64,000 nt of DNA from JAVBTT01 sp031550325 (GCA_031550325.1 JAVBOR010000013.1:1-64000); one strand, 5' to 3'; positions 16,542 through 24,335 are shown, counted from the stretch's first letter. Numbers and translations: made by a program. The notes: generated by a model from the sequence alone, not told the origin.

Positions 16542-18245
16542 TTGGCTTCTGTCGATTCGACAAACCGTCTGACGGGTCTGTATTCGGGACTGGATACCGA
16601 CGCGCTTGTCAAAGCGCTTGTATCCACCCAGCAGCGAAAAACCGATCAGATGTTTCAAGGCATGACGCGTGACGAGTGGAAGCGCGACTTGTACACAGAC
16701 TTTAACAACCAGCTGCGCATTTTCCGTGAGGAATACGGCAGCGCGGTCGGCTCGTCAAGCATGACCGCAAAGGGCACGTATTTTGAAAACACGGTGGAGA
16801 TGACCTCAAACAACAGCGTCAGCGTCAAGGCGGGCGCGTCCGCCAAGGCGGGCGCGTATTCCATACGCGTTGACCAGCTGGCGCAGGCTTCGGCGATCAA
16901 GGGCACAAAGGCGACCACAACGTCACAGGGCCTCTCGGCGACCACCCTGGACAAAACGCCGCTCTCACAGCTTGTGTCGCTGTCCTCCGGGGCGTTTTCC
17001 TCCGAGGAGAGCTTCAGCTTCACGCTCAACGGAAAAGAGTTCTCTTTTTCCGGTTCGACAACGATTAAGAACGTGATGGACACTGTCAACAAGTCCGGTG
17101 TCGGCGTGACCATGTCGTATTCGCAGATATCCGACAGCTTTTCGATTGCCGCCAATGCGATGGGCGAGTATCGCGGCCTGCCCGATCCCGGAGATGCGCC
17201 GGCCGCGCCGGCAGCGTTTGGGGGCGTGCGTCCCGTACAGGAGGACTACGCGAGCCAGGACGACTTTCAGCAGGCGCTTACCCAGTACACCAGTGAAAAG
17301 ACCGATTATGAGACAAACGTCTATAAGCCGTACGCAACCCAGCTGGAGGCCTGGCAGAACGCCAAAACGGAGTATACGGCCGACCAGAAGCGCACGGTTG
17401 CCATGGAGGACGCCGACGGCTTCCTGTCGCGCCTGGGGATGACCAGCCTTACAAACGGGCAGGACGCCAAGGTGCGCGTCAACGGCGTGGACCATACGGT
17501 CAGCGGGAACTCTTTGCAGCTGGACGGCATTACCTTCACGCTCCTCGGGCCCAGCGAGGCGGGCAAGACCATCGACTTTACGGTCAAACAGAACCAGCAG
17601 GTCTCGGTGGACAAGATCAAGACCTTTGTCACCGCGTTTAACGAGCTTGTGAGCAAGCTCTTCAAGGCGGCCAACGAAAAGAAAAACTACGGCTATGCGC
17701 CGCTGACCGACGAACAGCGGGCCGACCTGAGCGAGGGCGAGGCGGCGCTTTGGGACGCCAAGTCCAAGGCCGGACTCTTATACCGCGACAGCAACCTAAA
17801 CAAAATACTTACCGATCTGCGCGCCATGGTCACCGACCAGCTCGGCAGCGCGGGAAGGCTTGGTGACATCGGCATCACGGTGTCCAAGTATGCCGTGGGC
17901 GAGCCCTTTACGCTGGAAATCGACGCCGAAAAGCTCACCAAGGCGATTTCAGACGATCCGGAGCGCCTGTACAATCTGTTTGCCGCGTCGGCGCAGGGCA
18001 CGCAAAAGGGCGGACTGATGACGCGCATCAACGAGTCCATCAGTACCTTTACCACCAGCACGAAGAGCAACGCCATTCAGGCGCTGAACAACAACATTAG
18101 CGCCTATACCAAGAGCATCAAGGCGCAGGACACCAAAATCGCCCAGCTCAGCGAGAAATATTATGCGCAGTACGCCAAACTGGAGACTGTGCTCGGGCAG
18201 CTGCAAAGCCAGTCCACACAGATGACAAACATGTTTGGAAGCTGA
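16542..18245 (+). CDS. fliD: Flagellar filament cap protein FliD (HAP2)
   Basis: 567-aa secreted cap protein that helps flagellin assemble at the filament tip. The N-terminus STNRLTGLYSGLDTDALVKALV and C-terminus YYAQYAKLETVLGQLQSQS are typical coiled-coil FliD_N and FliD_C regions, with a variable middle. I choose the TTG at 16542, which has AAAAAGGAGG 9 nt upstream and aligns with family N-termini; an ATG at 16473 would add 23 atypical residues. It leads a four-gene unit with fliS, a FlgN-like protein and a YaaR protein. A sigma-28-type promoter is upstream. Confidence 0.93.
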   Translation: MASVDSTNRLTGLYSGLDTDALVKALVSTQQRKTDQMFQGMTRDEWKRDLYTDFNNQLRIFREEYGSAVGSSSMTAKGTYFENTVEMTSNNSVSVKAGASAKAGAYSIRVDQLAQASAIKGTKATTTSQGLSATTLDKTPLSQLVSLSSGAFSSEESFSFTLNGKEFSFSGSTTIKNVMDTVNKSGVGVTMSYSQISDSFSIAANAMGEYRGLPDPGDAPAAPAAFGGVRPVQEDYASQDDFQQALTQYTSEKTDYETNVYKPYATQLEAWQNAKTEYTADQKRTVAMEDADGFLSRLGMTSLTNGQDAKVRVNGVDHTVSGNSLQLDGITFTLLGPSEAGKTIDFTVKQNQQVSVDKIKTFVTAFNELVSKLFKAANEKKNYGYAPLTDEQRADLSEGEAALWDAKSKAGLLYRDSNLNKILTDLRAMVTDQLGSAGRLGDIGITVSKYAVGEPFTLEIDAEKLTKAISDDPERLYNLFAASAQGTQKGGLMTRINESISTFTTSTKSNAIQALNNNISAYTKSIKAQDTKIAQLSEKYYAQYAKLETVLGQLQSQSTQMTNMFGS

Positions 18246-18259
18246 TGGAGGAAAAGTGA

Positions 18260-18673
18260 ATGGTCTCTTACGCAAAACAGGGAAGCCAATATAACCAGTA
18301 TAAGCAGCAAAACGCCATGACCGCGAGCCCGGGAGAGCTGACGCTCATGCTTTACGACGGCTGTATCAAACACCTGAAGCTCAGCAAAATGCACATTGAG
18401 GGGAAGGATCTGATCAAGGCCAACGAGTCCTCTCAGCGGGCGCAGGAGATTATCATCGAGCTCATGCGCACGGTGGACACGCAGTATGAGATTGGCAAGC
18501 AGCTGATTCAGCTCTATGGATTTATGCTGGACACGATGATTAAGGCCAATCTGAAAAAGGATCCTCTGGCGCTTGACCCCGCGCTTGAGCTGCTGGCCGA
18601 GCTGCGGGACACCTGGCAGCAGGCGGTGCGCCTGAACCGCAAGCAGGTATTTGGAGATGGCTCGTCTATCTAA
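18260..18673 (+). CDS. fliS: Flagellar export chaperone FliS
   Basis: 137-aa four-helix cytoplasmic chaperone that binds the flagellin C-terminus and prevents early polymerisation. YAKQGSQYNQYKQQNAMTASPGELTLMLYDGCIKHL is the family hallmark, split across the first helix. The start at 18260 has GGAGGAAAAG upstream and lies 14 nt after fliD. No flagellin gene is in the window. Confidence 0.95.
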   Translation: MVSYAKQGSQYNQYKQQNAMTASPGELTLMLYDGCIKHLKLSKMHIEGKDLIKANESSQRAQEIIIELMRTVDTQYEIGKQLIQLYGFMLDTMIKANLKKDPLALDPALELLAELRDTWQQAVRLNRKQVFGDGSSI

Positions 18674-18696
18674 GAAAACTCTAGGGGGGACACTGC

Positions 18697-19110
18697 ATGG
18701 AGCTTACGCATTTTAAAGAGCTTCTGGCACAGAAAAACGATTTGCTTGTGGAAATCCTGGAACTCACTGTCAAGCAGCCCGATCTCATGAACAGTGAGGA
18801 AAAGGGCGACGAACTGATGCGCAATGTGGCCCAGCGGCAGAAGCTGATCGACAAGCTTGAGGAGGCGCACGGCCTTGTTCCGGATGTTGAGGCGCTGCGC
18901 GGCGATCCCGAGTGCGTATGCCTGGCGCAGCAGACCAAAACTCTTTTGTCGAAGATCTCAGCGCAGGACACAGACAACGAGCGCGTCGCGCTGGAGCGTC
19001 TGGCCAGCCTGCGCAGGCAGATGCGCAAAAACCGGGAGGGTCAAACCGGACTGCGCGGCTATGAGCAGGTCGGCGATGTCGGCGCGCTGTATTTTAACAG
19101 AGTCAAATGA
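18697..19110 (+). CDS. FlgN/FliT-like flagellar chaperone
   Basis: 137-aa, almost entirely helical and charged protein with heptad-like stretches (ELTHFKELLAQKNDLLVEILEL, ERLASLRRQMRKNREG). Its position after fliS and size fit the FlgN or FliT class of export chaperones that serve hook-associated proteins. Sequence similarity within the class is low, so assignment rests on context and fold pattern. The start at 18697 follows AGGGGGG. Its stop overlaps the next start by 4 nt. Confidence 0.65.
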   Translation: MELTHFKELLAQKNDLLVEILELTVKQPDLMNSEEKGDELMRNVAQRQKLIDKLEEAHGLVPDVEALRGDPECVCLAQQTKTLLSKISAQDTDNERVALERLASLRRQMRKNREGQTGLRGYEQVGDVGALYFNRVK

Positions 19111-19556
19111 AGATAACCGACGTCAATAATTTAAACAATTTGATCCGCACGGGCGCGGGCGTAGAGCGGCAGACCCAGAGACAGGGTCCGCCGTCTTTTC
19201 GCGACACGCTCTCTTCGCTTACACGTGAAAATTCCATGCAAAGACTCAGCGAAATGAGTGAAAATTTGATGCGGCAGGGCGAGGTTGTCGGCCGCCGGTG
19301 CGATATTCTTGAACTCAAGCGTTACAAAGAGCTGCTGTCGGAATATCTTTACGAGGCAGTGCGGTTTATGTATGAGTTTAAAAAGCAGAGCACGCTTGAC
19401 GCGCGCGGGCGGCACAAGATGTACGCCATCATCAAGAAGATCAACGCAAAGCTGGAGGAGATGACCGAGCAGATGCTCAAATCCGAGTCCGGCTCGCTGG
19501 CGCTGATGGCCGCGGTCGACGACATTCGCGGAATGCTGATCGACCTGCTGCTGTAG
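19107..19556 (+). CDS. YaaR family (DUF327) protein
   Basis: 149-aa protein; the C-terminal two thirds matches YaaR proteins of Bacillota (YKELLSEYLYEAVRFMYEF, ARGRHKMYAIIKKINAKLEEM). The N-terminus is polar and flexible. Function is not established in the family. It begins with an ATGA overlap after the FlgN-like gene, placing it in the flagellar operon, an uncommon context that suggests a role with motility genes, by inference only. Confidence 0.85.
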   Translation: MKITDVNNLNNLIRTGAGVERQTQRQGPPSFRDTLSSLTRENSMQRLSEMSENLMRQGEVVGRRCDILELKRYKELLSEYLYEAVRFMYEFKKQSTLDARGRHKMYAIIKKINAKLEEMTEQMLKSESGSLALMAAVDDIRGMLIDLLL

Positions 19557-19619
19557 CGCGGCACCTTTGTCCGAAGACGCATAATAAGGGAGTGGGACGT
19601 CCTGGATAAGAAAGAGGAT

Positions 19620-20252
19620 ATGCGCACAAAGATCCTGCGGGTGGCAACGGACTGCTTTGCGCAGGCGGGGTACGAGGGCACCTCCATGCGCCAGATTGCG
19701 GAAAAGGTAGGCATTAAGGCAGCTTCGCTTTACAACCACTTTCCCTCCAAGAGCAACATTCTGGAAGAGGCGCTGGAGAACATCAAGAAGAACATGATGC
19801 GCTTTATGCTCAGCGAGAAAAGTCTGGACGAGGCAGTTGACAGAGACGGCGGAATTGGCAACCTTTTTGCCTTTGTGTACCGCGCGGACGAGGAGCTCTT
19901 CCAGCAGCTTATCAAAACGCTTCGAATTGTCCTGTGGGAACAGTATCGCAATGACGTGGTGCGCAGCTATCTGCTGGACGACCTGCTCTCACACAATCGG
20001 CTGTATATCCAAACGCTGCTTGACAGGCTGAAGGAACGAGGGCTGCTCTCCTGCGATTCGGCCATGGCAGCCGACATGCTGTCCCGCATCGTTTTATCCT
20101 ATGTCGTCGAGGCCACCCACGGCATTGTGGGAAAGACAACGACTTTGGGCGGCCCGCATGTGCCGCTGTCCGACATGGGCAGGTATGTCCTGGGGCTGCT
20201 CGAAGCCACTCCCGCCGCGCCGTCGGCTGTCAAAGAACCTTCTGCGCCCTGA
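19620..20252 (+). CDS. TetR/AcrR-family transcriptional regulator
   Basis: 210-aa regulator with an N-terminal TetR helix-turn-helix (ATDCFAQAGYEGTSMRQIAEKVGIKAASLYNHFPSKSNI, in pieces about residues 9-47) and a variable ligand-binding C-terminal domain. I list the ATG at 19620. A CTG at 19602 with AAGGGAG 9 nt before it could be the true start. The last residues (SAVKEPSAP) are encoded by DNA resembling the repeat head (CTGTCAAAGAACCTT), so its end may have been formed by a repeat fragment. No obvious target gene is adjacent. Confidence 0.85.
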   Translation: MRTKILRVATDCFAQAGYEGTSMRQIAEKVGIKAASLYNHFPSKSNILEEALENIKKNMMRFMLSEKSLDEAVDRDGGIGNLFAFVYRADEELFQQLIKTLRIVLWEQYRNDVVRSYLLDDLLSHNRLYIQTLLDRLKERGLLSCDSAMAADMLSRIVLSYVVEATHGIVGKTTTLGGPHVPLSDMGRYVLGLLEATPAAPSAVKEPSAP

Positions 20253-20278
20253 CGCTCAAAAACTTTGCATGGTCTGCC

Positions 20279-20307
20279 TTGACATTGCCGGTGGAGTATT
20301 GTATAAT
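20279..20307 (+). promoter_or_regulatory. Promoter of the tRNA cluster
   Basis: Exact TTGACA (20279-20284) and TATAAT (20302-20307) with 17-nt spacing, 16 nt before tRNA-Met. It probably drives all three tRNAs. Confidence 0.88.
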
Positions 20308-20323
20308 GTCCCTTGCCCTACTT

Positions 20324-20400
20324 GGCGGCATAGCTCAGTTGGCTAGAGCATACGGTTCATACCCGTAGTGTCGTTGGTTCAACTCCAACTGCCGCTACCA
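20324..20400 (+). tRNA. tRNA-Met (anticodon CAT)
   Basis: 77 nt including an encoded CCA. The acceptor stem GGCGGCA pairs with TGCCGCT (first pair G-U). The anticodon stem TACGG/CCGTA holds the loop TTCATAC. The absence of three G-C pairs in the anticodon stem argues against initiator tRNA; it is elongator Met or the lysidine-modified Ile2 isoacceptor. Confidence 0.93.
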
Positions 20401-20407
20401 CTTATGC

Positions 20408-20472
20408 GGTTAACAATTGGCAACGTCGGTCTGACGCAAACAAGCGCCATGGCGCATTGCTGATTGTTAACC
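20408..20472 (+). other. Hairpin between tRNA-Met and tRNA-Glu
   Basis: Perfect 10-bp inverted repeat GGTTAACAAT (20408-20417) and ATTGTTAACC (20463-20472) in the spacer. It is probably a tRNA precursor processing structure. Confidence 0.5.
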
Positions 20473-20483
20473 ACTATTGATCG

Positions 20484-20558
20484 GGCCCGTTGGTCAAGCG
20501 GTTAAGACACCGCCCTTTCACGGCGGTAACAGGAGTTCGATTCTCCTACGGGTCACCA
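20484..20558 (+). tRNA. tRNA-Glu (anticodon TTC)
   Basis: 75 nt with encoded CCA. Acceptor GGCCCGT pairs with ACGGGTC. Anticodon stem CCGCC/GGCGG encloses CTTTCAC. Confidence 0.95.
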
Positions 20559-20597
20559 GTGCAATGGGCAGGAGAGGTTTCTTTTGTTCATTGATTC

Positions 20598-20673
20598 GGA
20601 GGCATGGCTCAGCTGGTAGAGCACCTGCTCCACACGCAGGGGGTCAGGGGTTCGAGTCCCTTTGCCTCCACCA
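20598..20673 (+). tRNA. tRNA-Val (anticodon CAC), with C33; integration target
   Basis: 76 nt with encoded CCA and an intact cloverleaf: acceptor GGAGGCA/TGCCTCC and anticodon stem CCTGC/GCAGG. The loop reads TCCACAC, so position 33 is C where nearly all tRNAs have U. The 3' 46 nt is duplicated exactly at 34862-34907 and forms the left attachment site of the integrated element. Confidence 0.88.
20628..20673 (+). repeat. attL core: 46-bp direct repeat within tRNA-Val
   Basis: Identical over 46 bp to 34862-34907, from the last base of the 5' anticodon stem through the CCA end. Identity stops at both edges (G versus T before, C versus A after). Confidence 0.92.
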
Positions 20674-20675
20674 CG

Positions 20676-20712
20676 AATCTCCTTAGAGCCGAAAGGCTTT
20701 GAGGAGATTTTT
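20676..20712 (+). terminator. Terminator after tRNA-Val (element-borne)
   Basis: AATCTCCT (20676-20683) pairs with AGGAGATT (20702-20709). An inner AGCC-GAAA-GGCT stem and a TTTTT run complete it. It ends tRNA transcription at the left junction and lies inside the element. Confidence 0.85.
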
Positions 20713-20776
20713 CATTATGTGAAAAGCGGGGGCCAGTGACGGGTTGTACCGCCTTTTACCCCCTTGTATTAGCCCA

Positions 20777-20865
20777 TTTGCAACATATTTGCAACATGAT
20801 TTTATGCTTTGAAATGACTACGACAGAATGGATGCGAAGGTTTGCTCAAGGTATATTTGCAACAT
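20777..20865 (+). repeat. Integrase arm-type sites, left end
   Basis: Three copies of TTTGCAACAT at 20777-20786, 20788-20797 and 20856-20865; the last overlaps the integrase stop codon. The same motif pair with the same 11-nt period occurs at 34791-34811 inside the right end, as expected for arm sites bound by the integrase N-terminal domain. Confidence 0.8.
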
Positions 20866-22151
20866 CAAACGACTTTTTGAACCTTATCAGGTACAGTTTC
20901 CTTTAACAAACGCACCACATTGTCACCCGTGACCCGAGGCTGGTATGTCCCACCCATGGTGTTGCTGTATATGTCTCCCAGCACCTCGGCAACCTCGTTG
21001 TAGACTTCTTGCACCACATGCGAATACGTCCCGAGCGTTGTTCCAATGTCTGCATGACCAAGAAGCCGCTGCACCACGCGGGGGTTGGCGCTGTTTTCCA
21101 GCAGCATCGTGGCGAATGTATGACGAAAATTATGCAGATGTAGCCCTTCCTGGCTCAATCCCTGTCTGTCCAGACATCTGCGGTACAATGATCGTAGACC
21201 GGCATATTTACGCATATTCCCGGCGTTGGTGCAAAAGACAAAGTCTTTGTGTTTGGGGCAGGCCTCGTCTATGTAGTCCCTCCACGTTCGGAGCGCGTCC
21301 ATGACGATAGCCGGTGCCTTGATCACGCGCATAGACGAGCGGGTTTTCGGCGCTGATACGACGCTGCTCTGCTTGATTTGTTTGCCTGCCATGTCAAATT
21401 CCGGTTTGCGTGTCACCGCGCTCTGCACCGAAATCGTACCACGCAGGAAATCCACCCGCTCCCAGGTCAATGCCAATAGCTCGCCCGAACGCATACCGGT
21501 GAACATCAACGTAATGAGAATCGGTTTGAGCACTGAGTCGTCAGCTACGCCGTCCAGAATACGCTTGCGCAGCTCAATCGGAATAGCCTTGGAGTTCTCC
21601 GCCTCTGGGTCGTGGCTTTCCTTTGGCATCTTGACCCCACGGACGGGATTTCGCAGCAGTAGCTCCATGTTGACCGCGGACTCCATCGCCTGATTCAACG
21701 TATCGCGGACGCCTTGAATTGTGCGGTTTTGAAAGCGTCTTTCGACCTTCATGCCCGTTAGCAGCTCCTGTACATGATAAGTCGTAAGCTTTTGCAGCGG
21801 TAAATCGCTAAATGCCGACTCAATGTGATTTTTCACGATACCGATGTACCATTCAAGCGTTCGCTCACTGATCTTCGCCCGCTTAAACCGCATAACCCAG
21901 CCGAAAACATATTCTCCGACGTTTAATTTCGTCGGATCGGACAGACGCATTCCGCGAAACGCTTCGTGGGTGTTTTTCGCTACCTTTGCGGCGACCTCCT
22001 CGCGGGTCTTGCCCAAAACCGCCTTCCTGTTCGGCTTTCCATCCGGTTTGTAACCATATAGCACCTGACCGACCCACCAACCATCCTTGCGTTGGTAAAT
22101 TGAACCTTCATTATTTCCTCTGCGAGTTTGCTTTTTTTCTTTGCGCGGCAT
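20865..22151 (-). CDS. int: Tyrosine-type site-specific integrase
   Basis: 428-aa phage/ICE integrase. An AP2-like arm-binding domain is at the N-terminus (GSIYQRKDGWWVGQV). A SAM-like core-binding domain covers about 70-165. The catalytic domain holds R221 (TGMRSGELL), K269 (PKTRSS), H340-x-x-R343 (HNFRHTFAT), H366 (LLGHADIGTT) and the nucleophile Y376. All are present, so it should be active. The start at 22151 has GAAAGGAG 8 nt upstream. A 13-bp hairpin abuts that ribosome site. Its 3' end faces the attachment site 192 nt away. Confidence 0.96.
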   Translation of the reverse strand: MPRKEKKQTRRGNNEGSIYQRKDGWWVGQVLYGYKPDGKPNRKAVLGKTREEVAAKVAKNTHEAFRGMRLSDPTKLNVGEYVFGWVMRFKRAKISERTLEWYIGIVKNHIESAFSDLPLQKLTTYHVQELLTGMKVERRFQNRTIQGVRDTLNQAMESAVNMELLLRNPVRGVKMPKESHDPEAENSKAIPIELRKRILDGVADDSVLKPILITLMFTGMRSGELLALTWERVDFLRGTISVQSAVTRKPEFDMAGKQIKQSSVVSAPKTRSSMRVIKAPAIVMDALRTWRDYIDEACPKHKDFVFCTNAGNMRKYAGLRSLYRRCLDRQGLSQEGLHLHNFRHTFATMLLENSANPRVVQRLLGHADIGTTLGTYSHVVQEVYNEVAEVLGDIYSNTMGGTYQPRVTGDNVVRLLKETVPDKVQKVV

Positions 22152-22167
22152 TTATAAAACTCCTTTC

Positions 22168-22216
22168 TGTGCCGCGCTTGTGTGGGTAGAATTATCATAC
22201 ACGCAAGCGCGGCACA
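22168..22216 (-). promoter_or_regulatory. Strong hairpin abutting the int ribosome site
   Basis: Perfect 13-bp inverted repeat TGTGCCGCGCTTG (22168-22180) and CAAGCGCGGCACA (22204-22216). On the minus strand its foot touches AGAAAGGAG, the int ribosome site. The loop holds TATGAT, a possible -10 box with TTGCCT 18 nt before it. Confidence 0.6.
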
Positions 22217-22232
22217 AAGGCAATAGTTTTTT

Positions 22233-22421
22233 TTATTCGTGTGTCTGAATATCTCTGGACATATAAGATAAGATGGATTCTTTGCTCACTCGAACCTGTC
22301 GGCCAACTCGTATACTTGAAATTCTGCCGCTCCGAACCAGCTCATACGCGGTGTTGCGCCCGATCTTGAGCATTACGCAGAGCTCTTTGACGGTGACGAT
22401 GTCGCTGTAGCTTTCAAACAT
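22233..22421 (-). CDS. Excisionase-like helix-turn-helix protein
   Basis: 62-aa protein of the excisionase/HTH_17 type: VTVKELCVMLKIGRNTAYELVRSGRI is the winged-helix core, followed by RVGRQVRVSKESILSYM. I choose the ATG at 22421, with AAAGGCGG 8 nt upstream; a longer start at 22448 is less likely. It overlaps the second recombinase stop by 8 nt and precedes int by 81 nt. It probably acts as directionality factor for int, or as regulator of the module. Confidence 0.85.
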   Translation of the reverse strand: MFESYSDIVTVKELCVMLKIGRNTAYELVRSGRISSIRVGRQVRVSKESILSYMSRDIQTHE

Positions 22422-23316
22422 CGCCGTTACCGCCTTTGTTAAGCACATACGCCAGGTATATCCGCGTAATCTCCGGGCGCTCGTGCCCGAGCCATTTGGA
22501 TACCTGAAGATTTGCCTCGCGTTCTGTTTTACCTTCGCCGAGCAGCTTTGCGTACCACTCGGCGGCGCAGGTGTGGCGAAGTCCGTGGAACGTCATAGGG
22601 CGGTCGCTGTCCTCGTCCTGAACATTTTTGCGGTGCGCGTTGATGAAGTTTTGCAGCTCGGTGATGGCGATGTGCGTGTCCTTGCCGTCCGGAACGAACA
22701 GCTTGTGTCCCGGCGGAGTCAGCTTGAGGAACTTATCAAGCTCGATACGGATGGTCTCTTGAATCGGCACCTGACGGATTTTGCCGCCCTTGCCTTTGAT
22801 GGTGAAGTATCCGTCCTTCAACGCGGCTCGCGCGATCGCCGAGTCGATACGCATGACCTCGTGGATACGCAATGCTGAGTATCTCGCGATCACGATGCAG
22901 CCTTCGTAGTCGTCGCGGTCTGTCTTCCAGCACTCGGCGATCATGCGCGAGAACTCGGCGTGGCTCCATGTGCGGTCGGTGCCGCCGAATTTCCGCCGCT
23001 CCAGCTCGAACTCGTCGTTGCCGGGCAGTGTGTACCTCGCCATCGGAATCTGATCGTGCCAGAACCGGATCGCCGCAAGGTCCGTCTTGATGGTCGACGC
23101 GGACAGGCTCTTTTCCTGCATGAACTCAATGTAGCTTGAAATATGCTTGCCAGATATGTTCGCGATTTTCTCAATATGATACCTCTCAGCCGCGTATCTC
23201 AGAAACCGCTTGTATGCCTCGAAGTACCGTTCCTTGGTCTTGTACGCTCCTTGCCTGTTGTGCCGCCGGATCTTTTCCGCTTGTTTCAGCAGGTTTGTAT
23301 ATATGTTATTGCTCAT
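22414..23316 (-). CDS. Second tyrosine recombinase (XerC/D-like)
   Basis: 300-aa recombinase. The N-terminal core-binding domain (SGKHISSYIEFMQEKSLSAS) is followed by a catalytic domain with R150 (SALRIHEVM), K176 (KGKGGK), H244-x-x-R247 (HGLRHTCA), H278 (LGHERPEIT) and Y287. All catalytic residues are present. The ATG at 23316 has GGAGG 9 nt upstream; the longer frame adds unrelated residues. It is unlike the 428-aa integrase and lacks the AP2-like arm domain. It may be an accessory recombinase or a relic of another element. Confidence 0.92.
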   Translation of the reverse strand: MSNNIYTNLLKQAEKIRRHNRQGAYKTKERYFEAYKRFLRYAAERYHIEKIANISGKHISSYIEFMQEKSLSASTIKTDLAAIRFWHDQIPMARYTLPGNDEFELERRKFGGTDRTWSHAEFSRMIAECWKTDRDDYEGCIVIARYSALRIHEVMRIDSAIARAALKDGYFTIKGKGGKIRQVPIQETIRIELDKFLKLTPPGHKLFVPDGKDTHIAITELQNFINAHRKNVQDEDSDRPMTFHGLRHTCAAEWYAKLLGEGKTEREANLQVSKWLGHERPEITRIYLAYVLNKGGNGDV

Positions 23317-23511
23317 GATGAGTAGCCTCCAGATTTGATTGTTTTGCCTGTGTTCGTTGCAGATGGGCGCAGTTCTCCCACTGACCCGATGCATCGTTTC
23401 CGGCTGCATTCCCCGGCTGACTGCCGCAAAGTCCCGCTGTATCAATGCGTTCGGCCGTCAAGCCGGCCTCAGTCTCTGTAATGATTTAATTGTACGGGGG
23501 TCAGTAAGACA

Positions 23512-24000
23512 CCGCATCGGCTTTTAGAAACCTGAGAGGTTGAACCTCTCTGCGGACGCACCAATCCCGGCGAGAGCCGGGTGTCCGACTAAACACAGGT
23601 GCGGAATGTGCTTCTCTCAAGCGCAGAGAAGCAGGCTGCGGGGGATAACCGGCGCCGCTTGATGAGTGTCAAACACTCGCGCCGGTTTCGGAGTTCATTG
23701 CCGTCTGAACTCATGCGAAGATATACAAAATCCTTCCCGAGCCCTTCGCCGGCTGCGGGAGGACGGATGGGGGCGGCCTTCGGCTGCCCAAGGCTGGTAT
23801 GCACCTAAAAAATCTTTGTCCGGTCGTCGGATCGGCTTTCTGGTGAGTGCCTGAAAAGGCGCGGGTGTGTCTGTCATGCTCGCTTCGCCCTCGCGGGCGG
23901 TCGTCTTTCACCCTCCAGCTTTTACGCCGGTCGGCACTTCGCGCCACATGCGCCGTAAAAGGTCTACGGGTTCCAAGTCTCCCTGCTCGGACGGCGAGCA
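23512..24000 (+). ncRNA. Candidate large structured RNA (hairpin-dense gene-free segment)
   Basis: No convincing gene, but at least ten hairpins in about 490 nt. Examples are 23534-23550 (7 bp) inside 23512-23555; 23566-23581 (6 bp, GAGA loop); 23609-23633 (9 bp); 23647-23687 (9 bp plus inner 6 bp); 23691-23712 (7 bp); 23771-23789 (UUCG-type loop); 23849-23860 (GAAA loop); 23886-23899; 23919-23961 (8 bp); and 23984-24000 (6 bp). The GNRA and UUCG loops are in the correct sense on the plus strand only, which favours a plus-strand RNA. The alternatives are a long leader of the recombinase operon or a transfer origin. No promoter is clear. Confidence 0.5.
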
Positions 24001-24011
24001 CTTCTAAACGC

Positions 24012-24056
24012 AAAAAAAGCCGCAAAGCGGTCATTCAATGAACACTTTGCGGCTTT
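24012..24056 (-). terminator. Rho-independent terminator, minus strand
   Basis: AAAGCCGCAAAG (24016-24027) pairs with CTTTGCGGCTTT (24045-24056). On the minus strand it ends in a T7 run (24012-24018). It closes the short transcription unit that starts near 24329. Confidence 0.85.
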
Positions 24057-24083
24057 AACAAGCCATCCTTACGGAATCATTAT

Positions 24084-24300
24084 TCAGTTTGTGTCCGGGC
24101 GTACAGGGTTCCGGACTAATGCAATTAACGGCAATAATCCTATTGCCAATGCCCAAACGGGCTGCCCGCAAGGAGCAAAAAACGCAGCCAGGACATAGCT
24201 ATGCCGCTGATATTCTACAAACTTAACAAAGTGTGCAATGCAGGTTGTCCCGCCATGCAGCTCCGGTAACAGAGCCTGTAGGTTGCAAAGGTGTATTCAC
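24084..24300 (-). other. Short transcription unit with two overlapping small open frames
   Basis: Between the promoter at 24336-24364 and the terminator at 24012-24056 lies a transcript of about 315 nt. A 25-codon frame (GTG 24300 or TTG within it, to TAA 24223) overlaps a second frame ending at TGA 24084. The second encodes a membrane-like segment (VLAAFFAPCGQPVWALAIGL) but has no ATG, GTG or TTG start. A +1 shift at TGT-T-AAG would join them into a 71-residue product. It may be a frameshifted small gene or a non-coding RNA. Confidence 0.45.
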
Positions 24301-24335
24301 CCCTGCAGCCGCGCACAAAAATCAATTACAAAAAA

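Noticed and set aside
23480..24010. Group II intron or other known ribozyme
   Set aside because: No GTGCG-type 5' end, no domain V hairpin and no intron-encoded reverse transcriptase.
23711..24034. 107-codon minus-strand frame in the hairpin-rich segment
   Set aside because: No ribosome site, low-complexity Arg-rich translation, and it spans many stems; better explained as chance in GC-rich structured DNA.
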